From contig JAHLLK010000033.1 in assembly GCA_020444165.1 (NCBI GenBank), positions 1 through 57,416 of the forward strand: 57,416 bases of DNA, written 5' to 3'. A program made the translations under genes and the position numbers. Within the stretch, counting starts at the first letter, position 1, and each line of letters opens with the position of its first letter. Below are positions 57,310 to 57,416 of this stretch, in pieces. Under the pieces are notes generated by a model. It had not been told where the DNA came from. It saw nothing but the letters and a program-made list of their open reading frames with translations, and made no database searches. Source of the stretch: Deltaproteobacteria bacterium. GTDB lineage: Bacteria > Desulfobacterota > Desulfarculia > Desulfarculales > Desulfarculaceae.

Positions 57310-57416
57310 TGAGGCCATTGCACGGTGAAACATATAATTCATGTTGATATTATATCAAAACTCGCGGTGAAACATGATTACGGCAGGCAATGGCCGATGC
57401 GGGCCAAGGATGGCCC
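57310..57416 (-). repeat. Multi-hairpin element, copy 3 (truncated by window end)
   Basis: The reverse complement of 57310-57416 matches 26905-27011 at 101 of 107 positions by hand alignment. H5 (GGCCATTGC/GCAATGGCC) and most of H1 (GCGGGCCA/TGGCCC) are present. The sequence then runs off the window, so H2-H4 would be expected just beyond. Orientation is the same as copy 2. Confidence 0.85.

Overview
This is a GC-rich, gene-dense bacterial chromosome segment. The gene content suggests a Gram-negative anaerobe of the Desulfobacterota (former Deltaproteobacteria), perhaps near Desulfarculales. The evidence is a siroheme-decarboxylase (AhbB-type) heme gene, a Rex redox repressor beside an atpZ-atpI-atpB-atpE Fo operon, GTP-dependent PEP carboxykinase, an exosortase (XrtA) exopolysaccharide locus and outer-membrane barrel proteins. 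The lineage is an inference from gene content, not a measured placement.

Layout. Positions 1092-19667 are one leftward run of 13 tightly packed genes forming an XrtA/EpsI-type exopolysaccharide operon. It holds a Wza-like exporter, an outer-membrane barrel, a Wzz-like chain-length protein, an ExeA-like ATPase, a tyrosine-kinase-like protein with an altered P-loop, a priming sugar transferase, exosortase, EpsI, a Wzy/O-ligase-like protein, a deacetylase-like protein, a heparinase II/III-like protein, a TPR protein (PrsT) and a RIFT-barrel-like secreted protein. A rho-independent terminator closes it at 1037-1067. Positions 20255-25777 carry phosphomannomutase, ManA, a PopT (DUF368) polyprenyl-phosphate carrier, ManC and UppP. 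These give GDP-mannose supply and undecaprenyl-phosphate recycling, which fits the polymer operon next door.

Positions 26343-30235 run rightward. They hold an HU/IHF protein, a heavily structured non-coding block, a large-type SRP RNA with Alu domain, an HTH/zinc-ribbon regulator, a structured leader, an HD-GYP phosphodiesterase and a family 2 glycosyltransferase. Then come a GH13_18 phosphorylase, a secreted alpha/beta hydrolase, rex, the Fo genes, ahbB-hemL, a formyltransferase-like gene with tadA, tRNA-Ser(CGA), a CBS-ACT protein, a DinG-type helicase, an HBM-type chemoreceptor, a membrane protein with a C-terminal CxxC pair, pckG, and a ppx-guaB-guaA operon. At the right end a DUF3187 barrel is translationally coupled to a gene fusing receiver, solute-binding and CheW domains, with a stand-alone CheY upstream.

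The most unusual signals are non-coding. A five-hairpin element occurs as two inverted copies at 26764-27376 and as a third copy cut by the window end. Its hairpin order is constant and its stems show compensatory changes. A second family (1-157, 21613-21712, 32265-32457, 40029-40212, 40403-40457) is built on a near-perfect palindrome of about 23-bp arms. The most unusual protein is the REC-NMT1/NrtA-like-CheW fusion at 54463-56397.
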